Positions 11,045 through 23,829 of a DNA stretch of 64,000 nucleotides are shown in pieces; positions within the stretch are counted from its first letter, which is position 1; each line of letters opens with the position of its first letter. This DNA is from Zasmidium citrigriseum (Eukaryota > Ascomycota > Dothideomycetes > Mycosphaerellales > Mycosphaerellaceae), in assembly GCA_002786025.1 (NCBI GenBank), contig NHNW01000011.1, positions 744,001 to 808,000 on the forward strand, written 5' to 3'. The notes beneath the pieces were generated by a model. That model had not been told where the DNA came from and ran no database searches. It saw only the letters and a list, made by a program, of their open reading frames with translations. Both the position numbers and the translations under genes were made by a program.

Positions 11045-11930
11045 TCAGGACATCCTACGGACACTAAACTCCATCCACGTCAAGGACGATTCGCCGGCCT
11101 TATTATTCCTAAGCTCGTCGACAATCTGCGCGAATCCGTCCACCTGGAACCTTGCCCCAACTTCCTCTCCGACTTCATCCCAGAACTTCGCCAACGACTC
11201 CATATTATGGCGATACGCAGTCCCTTTTTTAGACCAGCGATCGTGCTCGCCAGGCGTCGCATTGCCCAACTGCCGTCCAACAAGCAGGCTGTCCTTCCTC
11301 GGCTTCAGAAGTCTCGTGATCCTCATAGCAGCCTGCTTCTGCTGATCCCAGGTGAACAGATGGAAGAACGCATTCGTGGACATGATATCGATCGTACCAT
11401 TCAACTCATTCAAGGAGCTCGACTCATCGAATACATCACCGGCGTAGAATTTGGTCTGGAGTCTGTCTTTGTCCTGGAAGAGCTCGTAGCCCAGGTCGAT
11501 GAAGCCCTGTAGCAGATCTGAGCCAAAGGTATTCTTGCTGTCGACCCCATCGGCGACTAGGCGACGGATGTCTTGGCCGAAGGCACAGCCTAAGTCCAAG
11601 TAGCGCTCGTTTCCGGTCTTCAGTCTTTGGAGGATTTCGGGGTAGAGGGCGTGGTCGGCTGTCATGGGCATGAGGAATTGGCCTTGGCCGACGCATGGGT
11701 AGGGGTGGATTGCCCATGCTTTGTCTCTCTGGTATCGTCAATTAGCTACTAACAAGTGTGAGCTTTGAAGAATGGAGACGTACAACAGCAGAAATGTGAG
11801 GCAAGACTTGATCTGGAGCAATCCCACTGTACTTCTCCAGAATCTCTCTGAACTTGTCGTCGACTTCGAGATCTTTCTTGTACCAGCGGCTCATTTTGCC
11901 GGATTGGATGTCTTCTTCTGTAGCAGCCAT
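11045..11930 (-). CDS. SAM-dependent methyltransferase (fungal metabolite type)
   Basis: A 276-aa protein with exons 11930-11784 and 11728-11045; the 55-bp intron is GTACGT..CCAG. The start is MAATEEDIQSGKMSRWYKK. The N-terminal half has FREILEKYSGIAPDQVLPHI joined by the intron to RDKAWAIHPYPCVGQGQFL. Next comes the class I methyltransferase motif YLDLGCAFGQDIRRL, an acidic segment (FYAGDVFD) and post-motif DIMSTNAFFHLFTWDQQ. The combination of a short KYSG..Q..PH segment with AIHPYPC ahead of motif I recalls small methyltransferases found in fungal polyketide and meroterpenoid clusters (AusD-like); that comparison is from memory. No other cluster gene is adjacent, so the substrate is open. 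Confidence 0.85.
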
Positions 11931-13784
<1,854 letters not shown>

Positions 13785-14326
13785 TGCAGTGCAGGCGCCG
13801 TCTCGTGTAGATGATGGTGAGGGGAGTGGTGAGAAGGAGATCACACTGGCTTAGACTGCTTCGAGATACCAAAGGAAGGCCGGCGTTTTGCGGAGATGAG
13901 CTAGCATGAAGGATTGAGTCAGTCCGTTAGCCTCTGAATGAATGACATTACGAGCACTTGCCAACAGTGATCAATGTGAAATGGGACGGGAGAGTATGTG
14001 CGATGCGAGACTGTACAGAGTACTGTTGATTACTGGTACAAACATGCTGCTAACCAAAAAACGCTCCAGAACCAAACGCGCCCAAACTCACGAGTCAGGG
14101 TATGCAAAGGAGTCTCGGAGGGAGGGTATCGCGCTCGTCATGCCTTCATCCCACCGTCATAGCCAAAGTGGTATCCAAACAAAGGAGAATGTTTCTGTCG
14201 AACAATTGCTGAGCAGTGGTCAAGCCGAGGCGCGATTCGTGAACAGGATGTGTATGGGTATCGTTTCAGATGATCATCGTGTCGAGGTCGAAAGGTAGGC
14301 GGGAGAGATGTTTGTCGACGCGTCGA
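13785..14326. other. Convergent spacer, spermidine synthase / PMP3
   Basis: 542 bp between two convergent stop codons. It should hold both 3' UTRs and polyadenylation sites. I see no coding frame of note. Confidence 0.5.
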
Positions 14327-14675
14327 CTAGTACTTCAATATGATGTAGAGGGCGTGGATGATGCCAGGAATCCAACCGAGGATGGTCAAGAGGATCTGGA
14401 GAGATGTTTGTTAGCCGCTGTCTTTTTCGTCTGCTGTTTTCTGGGCGCTTATGCTTACGTTGATGAGGAAATCGGCACCGCAGCCACGCTCGAGGAAGAC
14501 ACCGAGCGGAGGCAGGATGAAGGCGAAGATGATCTTGCAAATGTCGCTGTCGCCATTGTCAGTATGGTCTCTCACTGCGAACTCCGCGCGGATCCGGAGA
14601 TGGTTGGCGTTGCGCTGGGTGGAGCAGCGCTGAGGTGATGGGAGGAGCGAGGACTTACGAAACGGTGAAAGGCAT
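14327..14675 (-). CDS. PMP3: Pmp3-family plasma membrane proteolipid
   Basis: A 57-residue hydrophobic protein encoded by three small exons (14675-14659, 14546-14459, 14395-14327) separated by introns of 112 and 63 bp. The spliced product starts MPFTVSDICKIIFAFILPP, continues with the signature LGVFLERGCGADFLIN, and ends GIIHALYIILKY. It has two membrane segments, the standard architecture. In yeast Pmp3 influences membrane potential and cation (Na+, K+) tolerance and is stress-responsive. The first exon codes for five residues plus two bases, so the gene is easily missed by ORF scanning. Every junction has GT..AG and preserves phase. Confidence 0.95.
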
Positions 14676-15732
14676 TGTAGCGGTAGTAGGATCTCACGAG
14701 ATCGATTCGGGTCTAATGGGTGCTTGTAGGGCGAAGGTTCGCAAGAGCAGTAGTTGTATCTGGAGTGGGTTGCGCTGAGGACGTGATTTGGCGGAAGAGG
14801 TGGCAGGTGATTATTGCTATTTAAGCTGCTGGCTGGCGCTGGGGCCGATGATGTAGGCTGGCGCCACAGCGGGATGACGTTGTTTGTCTTGGGCCGTGCT
14901 TGCCCTTGCGAAGTCCGACGAAGCTTGGTCGACAAACACTTTCACCTCTCAAGGCTCCATCTTTCTTGGCTACAGATTTTCGACGACAGGCCGCGTGGAT
15001 TCAGCTGTGCCTTCCATCCATGTGGCTTCAACATGACGAACACCGGAGGCTTGGAGGTCTGGGAGAGGGAGGTACACTTCGATTGTCTGGAGCTGCGTCC
15101 GAATGATGCTTTGACGATTCGCCGGAAACCTGCACGCTGCGCGCGTCTGCCAGGGAAGCTGACCACGACTCTGACGGTCGCATGATGATGCGCCTCATGA
15201 TCGCCTGCTTCTCCCGCCCTTCTGCCGCCGAAAGTATCATGAACCAGTCCTGTTCGACTCTCTTGCTTGCTGGCCGAAAAGACGCTATTCGATGGTTGGC
15301 CGGCAAACGCTGTGGCGCAACACTGCACCGCCACGTCTTGCGGCGATAACATGCATTGCTGGTTGATGATCTGTGGCGGAGCTTTCTGATCCTTCTGATA
15401 GGCTGCCTAAACGCGGTTTCAGTTCTCTCAGTTCCTGTGTCGCGATGACAGTCCGCCAACTTGTGGCGTGGGAACACGTCGGAAGGCTATCCGACTTTAC
15501 GCGTATCGTGTTCCTGGATACTCTAATGGTCCTCCTTGTCCGTGAAGACGGAGGCCGCGGGCAGTACAAGACCCTGAAACTCCGCCTCGTCTGTCTCCAA
15601 CCTTCTCTGGTTGCGAGTTTCGCGAAACGGCCACGGATATGTCGGTATTGACCGACAACGCTGGAAACGGACGGCAAGAATCGAAAGGCCTTCAGTGACG
15701 TGTCTCGAGCGGTCTTTTCGAAGAATTGCTAC
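14676..15732. promoter_or_regulatory. Intergenic region upstream of PMP3
   Basis: 1,057 bp between the PMP3 start and the stop of the HET gene, both on the minus strand. It holds the PMP3 promoter and the HET 3' UTR. Only short shadow frames are present. Confidence 0.45.
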
Positions 15733-17568
15733 CTACAGCAACGCGATCGATACACATTTGCTCTCATCGAAAGCCGCACCATGCATGATGCCGTGGACGT
15801 AACAATCTCCAATCAATCGCCACCTCTTTCCTTTTTCCCTCAAGACGTACGGACGCGCTGCCCCTTTCAAGATCACCACTGAGTCTCCAGCTCGCGTCAA
15901 AACTGCCTTTGGCGCCGTCAGTGTGGGTGCTGGGAACAGTCCGAGGAGTCCATTCTCAGTGCGGCCTATCAACCATAAGGATCGAGATGCGGTTGGAGGC
16001 GGCGGCGGAGGCTCCAACACCACACGACCTGAGGCGATGAGGATCACGAGCACTATACAGAGCGAGAAGACATATGGTCCGCTGACGAGGTATACCAGTG
16101 GCCACCATAATGCCTCCGCGATATGGCGCTGCCACCAGCGCATTCCAGAAACACCGAGCTCAACAGAGTGGATGAATCCGTCGAATCTGCGGGCATCGTT
16201 GATATCCGAGAACGGAGGGCCGTTGTTGAGGAAGGTATTCCAAAAGGCTTCCAACATTGATTCGTTGGTGATGTACTTGTCCTGGAGGGTCCCATCGTTG
16301 CCATTTATCCTCCGGGCGACATCCTGCCAGTTCTTCAAGAGGTTCAGCACGTAGCAGACGAGCTCATATGCTCGTTTTCGCGGCAGCATTCGACCTTGTG
16401 GCCAGACCCGCTCACGCAACTCCTCGACGCTCACATACGGCTCAGCAATCTCCGCAATGGTAGCAATGAAGTGGGCTGAGACCGGCAGGGATCCATCTTC
16501 TGCCATCGTCACCTCGTCGAAAGCAGTGTCACGGCTTGCATGAAATACTTCTTCAGCGGCGAAGTTCTCGATGTCATCATCAACATCTTGCTGCGAATCT
16601 GTCCAGTCCGGCACCCATGCGTTCATATCTGAGGATGTTGGATTCTCCCGCGGCAAGCACTGTTCCAAAACATTCAACGTCCGCGATCTTCGCATTGCCG
16701 TCAACGCAATGTCGGAGAAGACATCCTGGGCCGATTTGTTATAATCGACCTTGACGAAGCTGGGTTCACTCATGAGGCCAAGTATGCCATACACTTTATC
16801 GAGACCATTCGTGGCCTCGAAGGAACGGAAGCTGCGCAAGGCTTCAATCATCGCGAGCCCATTGCTCGTCTTCATCCTCCGCCGCGTGGAATCCAAGATC
16901 CGTGGATAGAAGGTAGGGTGGAAATGTTTAGAATCGGCGGCTGCATCGAGATCGAGTGTTCGTTGACCACGGCTGACCTTGGAGCACATGCGATAGAAAT
17001 CGTCCCACTCGACACTGTCCTCGCCGCAAAGGACAGTGACCTCTGGAGCAAAAGCGACCTCCTGGATTATCCATACTCGTCGGAACCATGGTCGCCGCAG
17101 GACACCATTAATGGTGTTGGTGAACCTCTTGGGAGATTTATGAATCAACTTGAAGGCTTTACGACTTGCATCGTCTCCAGGACCAAGCCACACGATCGTT
17201 CGGAGGCAAGTTGCGTAGACTTTACGCATATGCTGGACCTGGAAGTTCTTCTCAGCGATGTTGCTCTGATCGATGCAGATGGCGTCTATCCAGACGACCC
17301 TAGTTTTGTTCTGAAGGCGAAGCGCGCGGAGAGCGGAGGCCAGATTCGCGGCCACGTGAAGTTTCTTGTCGTGGTTGATGAGGATTTCTTCGACGGGCGC
17401 TGGATCGCCCCAACAATATGACAGCGCTTCGTATGGTGGTTTGTCATCGAGATGGGCTATGTAGAGAAATCCCTCAATTGGCGCGTCTCGATCCTTAGAG
17501 CCGTGGATTGAGAGCAGGCGAAATGAACTTCCATCGTTGGCGAGTTGCAGGGCAGAGTATGCCGACAT
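15733..17568 (-). CDS. HET-domain protein with a C-terminal membrane segment
   Basis: A single-exon 611-aa heterokaryon-incompatibility-type protein. HET motifs appear in order: PPYEALSYCWGDP (about residues 45-57), VVWIDAICIDQ (about 90-100) with the following IAEKNFQVQHM, and RPWFRRVWIIQE (about 160-171). After a long variable middle region there is one strong hydrophobic helix (LVYLVSGPYVFSLCIVLVIL, about residue 500) and about 90 residues beyond it. HET proteins trigger cell death in non-self recognition, and some act in stress or defence signalling. Membrane anchoring is a less usual layout. The chosen ATG starts MSAYSALQL; the frame extends 19 codons further only from a TTG. Confidence 0.92.
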   Translation of the reverse strand: MSAYSALQLANDGSSFRLLSIHGSKDRDAPIEGFLYIAHLDDKPPYEALSYCWGDPAPVEEILINHDKKLHVAANLASALRALRLQNKTRVVWIDAICIDQSNIAEKNFQVQHMRKVYATCLRTIVWLGPGDDASRKAFKLIHKSPKRFTNTINGVLRRPWFRRVWIIQEVAFAPEVTVLCGEDSVEWDDFYRMCSKVSRGQRTLDLDAAADSKHFHPTFYPRILDSTRRRMKTSNGLAMIEALRSFRSFEATNGLDKVYGILGLMSEPSFVKVDYNKSAQDVFSDIALTAMRRSRTLNVLEQCLPRENPTSSDMNAWVPDWTDSQQDVDDDIENFAAEEVFHASRDTAFDEVTMAEDGSLPVSAHFIATIAEIAEPYVSVEELRERVWPQGRMLPRKRAYELVCYVLNLLKNWQDVARRINGNDGTLQDKYITNESMLEAFWNTFLNNGPPFSDINDARRFDGFIHSVELGVSGMRWWQRHIAEALWWPLVYLVSGPYVFSLCIVLVILIASGRVVLEPPPPPPTASRSLWLIGRTENGLLGLFPAPTLTAPKAVLTRAGDSVVILKGAARPYVLREKGKRWRLIGDCYVHGIMHGAAFDESKCVSIALL

Positions 17569-18162
17569 GGATTCAGAGAGGTACGTCCAAGTGATTTGCG
17601 ACTGACCAGCTTGACAGACGACCAAGACGTACCGACTTGTTTGACTGCAAGGTCATCGATCGTACTGCTCGGGCCCTGGATCTAGGTGACGGATTACGCG
17701 GTGTCGTCTCTGTTGTTCCCGATTGATCTGGACGGCCGAGAGAAGTCTTGTTCAGAAAGCTCGGCTCGTACGATGTGACTTCAAGGCTGGGGTACTGAGG
17801 ATCTTTTGGGAAAATCGTTATGTCTCGACGGCTTCGGTCTGATGCGTTCGACGATCAGTAGAAGTACTCGCGTCACAGAGAAGCAGAGAAGCAAGGGAGA
17901 TGAGCTGATATATCAATAGGAGAGATGCAGGGTTGGGCGTTGGCGTCTCTCAGCCGCAGAGCAATGGCCCCGAATCGACGCCACGCACGAGCAAGCCAAG
18001 AACTCGAATTCCAACGTCATCCATCGCGCCTTCATCGACTTCATTCAAAAGCACGCTGCCGTCCAAACAGGTGGTGAATTGCCATTCGCGTACAAATCTC
18101 GACTGTCCACCCATCAGCGACATCCCCATCCAAGCACAACAGCTAAGTCCAGTCCACACCTC
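17569..18162. promoter_or_regulatory. Promoter region of the HET gene
   Basis: 594 bp between the HET start and the stop codon of the small secreted protein gene on the same strand. No coding frame is supported. Confidence 0.45.
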
Positions 18163-18537
18163 TCAAACTTCCCCATTAGTCGAGCACCGCATACTCTTAG
18201 CATGATAATAATAATAACACTTATCCACCTGAAAATCTTTCGGATTGGTATGGTACGCGAAATCCTGACAGTTGTCGTCCTTGTAGACGGTGCAATGCGG
18301 CGTGAAGATGCCTCCGCCTGTGGGGTATTGGCCGGTGACGACCTCGATGGCGTCGAAGTAGTCGTAGCGGTAGCAACTGCCCTGGCCGCCGAGGTCTGGC
18401 CCGTATTCGCCTAGGTATTGGAGGTTGCTTGTTGGGCAGGAGGGGCCGCCGCGGTAGAATTGGACGCAGGGGGACCCGTTGCAGGCGGCGAGGACTGTGA
18501 GGGGGGTGAGGAGGAGGGGGAGGAGGAGGGTAAGCAT
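18163..18537 (-). CDS. Small secreted cysteine-rich protein (effector candidate)
   Basis: 124 aa from the ATG at 18537. The N-terminus (MLTLLLPLLLTPLTVLA) is a clear signal peptide, with likely cleavage before ACNGSP. The mature part of about 107 residues has eight cysteines, enough for four disulfides, and many Tyr and Gly residues, including a YYYYH run near the C-terminus. I do not recognise a named family. Size, secretion signal and cysteine count fit apoplastic effectors or small extracellular proteins of plant-associated fungi; function is inference only. The ORF is single-exon and ends in a normal stop. Confidence 0.85.
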   Translation of the reverse strand: MLTLLLPLLLTPLTVLAACNGSPCVQFYRGGPSCPTSNLQYLGEYGPDLGGQGSCYRYDYFDAIEVVTGQYPTGGGIFTPHCTVYKDDNCQDFAYHTNPKDFQVDKCYYYYHAKSMRCSTNGEV

Positions 18538-19138
18538 GGTTGTTGTTGGGGAGGGGTCTGTGAGGAGGTGGATGAGTAGATGGTGGGCGAAAAGGTCTGC
18601 GAGAAGTTATGGGCGAGACATGAGCAGAAGATATAACCTGGGCCTTCTTATAACTTCAGTCTAGCACTTGCACTTTCTCGGAAGAGTTTGCCTCGCAAGA
18701 CGCACTGATCTAGAACAACTCCAAGAAGCAGCAAGAGAACCCTTGGGGATTGGTTTTCCGGGGATGTCATGCTAATGCTAATCAAAAATGAGCAAGTGTA
18801 TAGAAAGGGGAAACCTCGACCGAACGGGGAGGTATGCTATGGGCCATGCTACTCCTAACGGAATCAATCGATTTGGCGACAACGAGATCGTTGATCTTGT
18901 ACAAGGTACTGATTCTCAGAGGCCGTCTTCTCGTTCCCTATCAAAGCAGTAATCTATCTGGGTATCTCTGCACACTCTTTTGTCCCAATGTCCACGCTCA
19001 ATCAAGCAGCCACAAAGAAAATAAAAGTACACCCAGCGCTATGCCTCCTTTTCCCATCGCAAACGACGCGCTTCCAAGAAAAATGCATAATGTTACAATG
19101 AATAAACCAAAACCAACACCCGCTCGCTGAAACGATTC
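18538..19138. promoter_or_regulatory. Promoter region of the secreted-protein gene
   Basis: 601 bp between the secreted-protein start and the stop of the downstream Prm10-like gene on the same strand. Nothing coding is seen; the part near 19000-19130 is A-rich and may be the 3' UTR of the Prm10-like gene. Confidence 0.4.
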
Positions 19139-22063
19139 TTAAAAACTGAACAACCCAGAACGCCTCTTGCCAAACGGATAAACAACAATAGCGGACAAAA
19201 ATAATCCGACCGTGATACCAATCGCCCTGAGAAAGATGTCAGCATCAACAATCGTCAATCATCTGCGGAATTCAAGGACTTACACCTGAATTACCGAATA
19301 ACCCACAGTGAAAGCAACACTGTTAAGACTCTCCGCCGCATTGGCAATCGTACTCGAATTCAACACCGTCGTCCCGTTCGTGGCATTACCAGTGATCTGA
19401 TCCGCGCTCGCAATACCAGCAACCAAAGACCCATTCACCGCAAGCCCAGAAGGCACCTGCACGAAAATCGCGGGCAACATAGCTGCGGCCGCCAACCCGT
19501 AACCCACGCGTCGAGCGGCTGGTTTGAAAGCCGACATGACGGACTCGGTATCGTTGGCCAGACTCCCCTCCTCAAGGACTTTGGCGGATTTCTTCCGGGA
19601 CTGGTGGCCAAAGAGACGTTTCCTGAAGCTCTTCCAGCGGGGACGGAGTCGGTCTTCCCAGATATCCCACATGCGGTTTTCGAGTTTGCCTCCGATGCGC
19701 GAGTATAAGTTCGCCAACACGCCGATCACGAGGGCGCCGAGGGTGTTGGAGATTTGGGTGTTGCCAGCGAAGCGGATCGCGGAGAAGTAGTTGACGACGT
19801 AGCCCGCGAAGGCGATGATCATCATGACGGGGGCCTGTTTCCATTTCGCCTGGTTGATGACGATGAGACACATGGTGAAGCCTGGCACGAAGAAGAAGAA
19901 CCAGTATTTGGGAATCGTGTTAGAGCATTCCGTCTCGGACGTGGCATTCTTGTCGATAAGGCCGTATATGGCGGTACCGACTGTAATACCGAAGCCCAGG
20001 AAGAGGGAGTAGATGATGGCGTAGACCATGCGGACGCTGCCGGCGACGATTTGGCGGGACTGGAGTTCGAGGGAGGCGCAGAGAACGGTATAGCCGGGGA
20101 GAATGAGGGCGATGGAGGATTGGGCCAGGGCGGAGAAGCAGAAGAGTTTGCCGCCGTGGATACTTCCGAAGGCGCGGGCGAGGAAGGAGGTGATGACTGA
20201 GGCGGCGATTTCGAAGACGTTCGCATAGAGGTCGGAGGCCGGGGCGACGTAGAGCTGCAGCCAACCTAAGATGCAGCCCAGGAAGAAAGCAATGGGTAAG
20301 TCGATGAGTCGAGCTCCGAAGGCGAACGGGCCGACGCAGACGGCAGCAAGGCCGTAGACTGGCAACCGGTAGATGCGCTTATGCTTAGGCTCCCGTGCCG
20401 TCACCTCTCTCAGACGATTAATCCCCTCCTCAGCACCAAGGCGATCGTGTACGACCTCTTTATAAATTTCGTGGACATCGCGGAGCTTGCCCAGATCCAG
20501 ACCCTGTGCGACCTTCACCAGCTTGACCTCACTCGTATGAGTCGTCCTATCTTCAAACGATACAACCATGGCGCCAGGGATGTACAGGAATTGAGCTTCC
20601 GTCTCCAGCACTCGGGCACTCATCATCATGTACTCTTCCAAACGATGGGTGGGAGCGCCGTATTGCATCAAAGCTTTGCAGAGACGCAGTAGATACTTCT
20701 GCCGTGTGATCGTCTCGGCAATGTGTGCGGTGATCTTGTATTCCTCGTGCAGTCGAGGTTTGCTCATGCGGTTGAAAGCGGCGAGGGCACCAGCACTGCG
20801 AGTACGTTTGCCCATACCAGGGCGCTTGGCCTGCTCCTGTTGCTGCTCCTTCAGACGCTGACTGACTTGCTCACCCAGACCAGAGACAGCAGGAGAGCCA
20901 AAGGCAGATGACGATCCTATCAATGTGGCCAGCGACGAGGTCGATTGGTTCTTGCTCTTGTGCGAGTACCAATGAGAAGTCGGCGTGGTAGCACCAGACG
21001 AAGGAGGCGAATGTGCCGGGCTCGACAGCGCACTATGCCCGCCACTGCTGCCATTCCTGATATGTGCTTTGGGCATCCCAGGTCCGTGTTGTGGGTCGTC
21101 ATGATACAACTTGAGCAACGAGCCCAGAATACCGCCACGATACTCCTTCGGTTTGGGCTTGTAGTCTTCCATGAAGAACTTCTGCTCTTCTGTGGGAGTC
21201 ACAGCACCAGATCGGGTACCCGGAGTCATTACATCGGGACTGGCTTTTGAATGGAGAGCATCTCGAGCAGACGTATGTCTTCTGACCAAGTTGAAAGCTT
21301 CGGCATGAGAGGCTTTTCGTTGACGCTGAAGTGGAGGCAGATGGTCATCTTCCTTGTCCGATGCCTCCGACTTGTCATCGTTAAAGTCCTTCAACGGGAT
21401 GTCGTCCATGCGAAGACTGGGAATGTTGGCACGCCGTGTTGGTGACGACCGTCGTGATGCTGGTGCAGAATAACTCAACTCGTCCCGCTCCAGTTGCTTG
21501 CCTCGTTCGAAAGCCTCCCGGGCACTAGCCTGGCGTTGTGCTCGCGAGCCGTCATCTGGTCCTTCGATCGCCTCCTCCGGTTCCATCGCCTTGGTCGATC
21601 CACCTCGCCTAAGGGCTGGTCTCGGACGTGGGACATCGAGACTCCTATGTAACGAATCTCGAAGGTCTTCGGTTTGTTGTTGAGACAATTCCGGCAAATG
21701 TGACTTGCTGGCACTGCTCGGTAACAGCAGGTCCCCACTGCTGCTCCTCGTATGGGTCTGAGGTGGTGTATTGGCACCAGAGATATCAGGCGATCCATAG
21801 TTCGGACTCTCACTGAACGGTGAATACGTGCCATCTAACGAAGGTTCGACAAAGCTCGTCCGTTGGCTTGGTCCTTCCGAACCCGAAGCAGTACCACCAG
21901 TGAAACCAACTCGCTTCTTGCCTTTCGGCTTCTCCCCATTCGAAGGAGTGCCTCCCTCAGCACTCGTTACAACGCCGCTCGAACCAGGGCTCTGTTTCGG
22001 CGATTCCGACATCATTCGGGGATCCACGAAGGGATTGGAGTACTCCTCGGTCGGAGTCGACAT
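19139..22063 (-). CDS. ThrE/Prm10-type multipass membrane protein
   Basis: A 955-aa protein with exons 22063-19284 and 19226-19139 and a 57-bp intron. The first ~440 residues are Ser/Pro/Thr-rich and probably disordered. The conserved part starts at KITAHIAETITRQKYLLRL, with YGAPTHRLEEYM and FLYIPGAMVVSF typical of the bacterial threonine/serine exporter (ThrE, DUF1212) domain, followed by about ten hydrophobic helices in two blocks. Yeast Prm10 and its filamentous homologues belong here; the transported substrate in fungi is not known. The last exon encodes only about 29 residues (AIGITVGLFLSAIVVYPFGK..) and completes the last membrane helix; without it the protein would stop right after the donor. 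Confidence 0.93.
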
Positions 22064-23829
22064 GATGGCTTCCGTTCCTCTTCACAGAATCCGGGGTAGT
22101 GTATCCAGCACCTCAGGGTTCAAACAATGGCAGCAGAGGCCGTAGGCAGTATAAGAGCGTGGCCGGATCCGGGGCGCCGGGAGTCGTTTGTGCTGAATTT
22201 AGCGTCCAGTGGTCACGCCGGCGAGGAGTTGACAAAGGAATGTGTTTGCAATTAGTAGCGAGCGTGGCTCCCTCTGTGTGTATTCCAAAGACGGGAGAAG
22301 AGGATGGCAAGCGAAAAGGAGGACGGTCAGAAAAAATCGTATCGTATGTGTATGGATGTCTGGTCGCATGCACTGTCGTCTTTTTGATATAAGCGATGAG
22401 TAGCGTTGGGTACAAAGGTACCTGGGGCGAGACCCGATCCCCAGCGAACGCCAGCGATACTGGGAGAAGGACGGCCGCGAAAAGCCCGTGAGATCTCTGC
22501 TGCGAGGCTAATTCGTAAGCGGTAGGCAAAGGAGATAATAGTCAGCCATATGTGCGTGCTTGATAAGTGGTGATCGGGCGCTGTGTCAGAGGCAGAGGGC
22601 AGAAGGAAACAGAGAAAAGTTGTGCTTTGTGTGGCGGCAGCAGCGACACGCTCGCCAGATACACAACACACCTCCCTCTCGCGCAGACTTGCCTTGGCGT
22701 ATGACGCCGGTGGGTGGGTGGGCCCGACGCAGTTCGAGGAGCGACGATGGACAAGACCCAAGCGGTCCAGACGAAGCAGCATCGACCAGGTGTTGCGCGT
22801 AGGACTCGCTCCAAGACGCATCGTCGCTATCAGCGACCCACCGCGCGCCCGCAATGTCCAAAACGGTAGCCCGGATGGCCAGCGAGAGCCCATAGTCGTG
22901 GCCGGGGTGGAGCAGAGGAACAGAGCGGAATGCGGCGCCTCGCTGCTCGTCCGAGCAATCCGTGAAACGGTGTTATCAGCAGCAGCACCACGACAAGCAA
23001 AACGCCGCCCTGTCTCCCGGTCCTCCGCTGGGCTCGTGAGGAAAGGGTGAATGTCATTGGCGAGCCACCGAAGAGCTGGCGGCGGGTAAAAACTGGGCCC
23101 GTCAAGACAATAGGCAAGCAGAGTCGCGGCGATGGAAGCGTGTGCTGTGATGAGTGAGATGCGAGGCAAAGGAACGCGGCATTTTCACCACCGACAGCCC
23201 ACTACCGCCTGTAGCCATCCGATCCGAGCAGCTCAAGGAGTGCAGACACAGGACGAAAAGTGGACCGCCGCTCGTGTTTGGGGGATGGGATTCGAGGTGA
23301 GGTGCTTTTGAGTTGCTCAACAGGTGCCGCAGAAGAATCCCTCCCAAACTCCAAGCCTTCTCACCACGCCACACCGCAACACGCAACACAACGCAGCATG
23401 GAACGTCAGGGCCCGTTCACGTTCGGTCGGCGGCGCCGCACAAGCATCCAGGCACGCAACACGTTTTGTGGCTCCTCAACCGCTTTCTATCTATAGATGG
23501 CGCAATCGTCACATGCAAAAAAGGATACTGAAGATCTGTTTCGAAAAAAGTCTAAACTTGCTCATCGAAGTTGCTGCTGTAGCATGTGAAAGTCTTCGTC
23601 CCTTTCTTTCGTATCCTTCTTCTCGTCTATGCTATCAAGGTGGAATTCATCATCAAAACACCACATCATCGTCATCACCAGAAACAAAACACGGGTAGAC
23701 CCACCCACACCCCGGCAAGCCTTGCAACACCAACGCGAAACTGCACGATCATAGATCCATCTCTCCAGGTCCGCCGACACGAATGTCTCTCCACGCTCTC
23801 CAGGTTTCGAAAATCGTTTAGTACGCGCA
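22064..23829. promoter_or_regulatory. Long intergenic region, Prm10-like / NAD kinase
   Basis: 1,766 bp between the Prm10-like start and the NAD kinase stop (same strand). The open frames within it are Arg/Ser/Pro-rich on both strands, without domains, splice support or codon bias. The part next to 22064 is the Prm10-like promoter; 23500-23829 is probably the NAD kinase 3' UTR. A small unannotated gene cannot be excluded. Confidence 0.4.

Noticed and set aside
22327..23169. 280-codon open frame on the minus strand between the Prm10-like and NAD kinase genes
   Set aside because: Composition is Arg/Ser/Ala/Pro-rich without a domain, and competing frames of similar size exist on both strands; this looks like GC-driven openness.
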